Assembly (NCBI GenBank): GCA_031267775.1
Contig: JAIRYL010000115.1
Coordinates: 1 to 14,242, forward strand
Length of the DNA: 14,242 bases
Direction of reading: 5' to 3'
From: Tannerellaceae bacterium
GTDB lineage: Bacteria; Bacteroidota; Bacteroidia; Bacteroidales; Tannerellaceae
The notes below the pieces were generated by a model, which was not told where the DNA came from, searched no databases, and was given only the letters and a program-made list of their open reading frames with translations. Position numbers and translations under genes: made by a program. Shown one piece after another: positions 13,889 through 14,242 of this stretch. Within the stretch, counting starts at the first letter, position 1, and every line of letters starts with the position of its first letter.

Positions 13889-13947
13889 CTTGAAGAACGG
13901 CGACCCCTGCCTGAAGAACGGCGACCCTTGCCTGAAGAACGCTTTCC
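13889..13947. repeat. 21-bp tandem repeat, 2.8 copies
   Basis: Units start at 13889, 13910 and 13931. The core TGAAGAACGGCGACCC is nearly identical in the first two; the third diverges after TGAAGAACG. The period is a multiple of three, but no gene I recognise crosses it. It lies downstream of the YgjP-like gene. Confidence 0.8.
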
Positions 13948-14064
13948 AGCCCTGTCAGGCGTCAAACCGGTACGTCTGTTTTACATCCCGTTTGTTCATG
14001 CGAAAATATCTTTACCTGATTTTTTTCCGGAAAAACGCGGAAAACTAAAAAATCTACTCAAAGA

Positions 14065-14242
14065 ATATAAAAAATCCATGGATGGATGGCGACCAATTTT
14101 TGATGGATATAAAAAATCCATGGATGGATGGAAACCAACTTTTGATTGAAAAAAAAATCCTTTGATTGATGGATACCAATCTTTGATTGATATAAAAAAT
14201 CCGTTGATTGAATATAAAAAATCCATGGATGGATGGCGACCA
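14065..14242. repeat. About 42-bp tandem repeat array, runs off window
   Basis: Units begin with ATATAAAAAATCC or a variant at 14065, 14107, 14149, 14190 and 14212 (steps 42, 42, 41, 22). Full units continue ATGGATGGATGG, then ACCA, then TTTTGAT. Unit 3 has diverged (ATAT replaced by A-run, TTGATTGATGG in place of ATGGATGGATGG), unit 4 is truncated, and unit 5 continues past the edge. ATCCATGGAT within the unit is a perfect palindrome. The minus strand stays open through the array, but the peptide is repeat-derived (MDFLYPSK-like) and I do not call it a gene. Confidence 0.85.

Noticed and set aside
13850..14149. 99-codon plus-strand frame crossing both repeat blocks
   Set aside because: It consists largely of repeat-derived and low-complexity sequence with no promoter or family match.
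14065..14242. Possible CRISPR array
   Set aside because: Units are contiguous with no unique spacers, and no cas gene is present.

Overview
The window looks like chromosomal DNA of a Bacteroidales bacterium (phylum Bacteroidota). The evidence is gene content (short GyrB, Bacteroidota-type RecO, DUF3109, DUF4254, DUF5672, PepSY-like/DUF2874 remnant), A-rich sequence instead of Shine-Dalgarno sites before start codons, and repeated matches to the Bacteroidota sigma-factor -7 motif TAnnTTTG, several with a TTG/TTTG element 19-20 nt upstream. The family-level names are from memory of these families; no search was run.

Layout. 1-709: gene-free, AT-rich, with two tandem copies of a hairpin-forming repeat that share a loop but not stem sequence. 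710-2842 (+): gpmI (cofactor-independent phosphoglycerate mutase) followed by a Cys-rich DUF3109 protein. 6568-2839 (-): gyrB followed after 1 nt by a two-domain enzyme that joins a class I amidotransferase-like peptidase (C26) to an M19 membrane-dipeptidase-type domain. 7103-6728 (-): tRNA-Glu(TTC) and rpsT behind one good promoter, closed by a terminator. 7333-8058 (+): recO. 8221-8292 (+): tRNA-Arg(CCT), preceded by a partial copy of its own 5' part. 8370-8940 (-): gene graveyard with a frameshifted PepSY-like gene and a truncated OmpR-type response regulator. 9011-10476 (+): RNase H with a viroplasmin domain, then a DUF5672 putative glycosyltransferase. 12887-10532 (-): tightly coupled operon of DUF4254, a GT9 heptosyltransferase-like enzyme and a WaaP/RIO-like sugar kinase. 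13116-13817 (+): YgjP-like zinc metallopeptidase. 13818-14242: gene-free tail with 21-bp and about 42-bp tandem repeats, the latter running off the window.

Together this is mostly housekeeping (glycolysis, topology, translation, recombination) next to a probable LPS-core/surface-glycan module (DUF4254-GT9-kinase, facing DUF5672). The most interesting items are the duplicated conserved-loop hairpins, the C26-M19 fusion coupled to gyrB, the coupled DUF4254-GT9-kinase operon, the tRNA-Arg fragment, and the decayed signalling locus. No complete mobile element, CRISPR array or clear defence system is visible.
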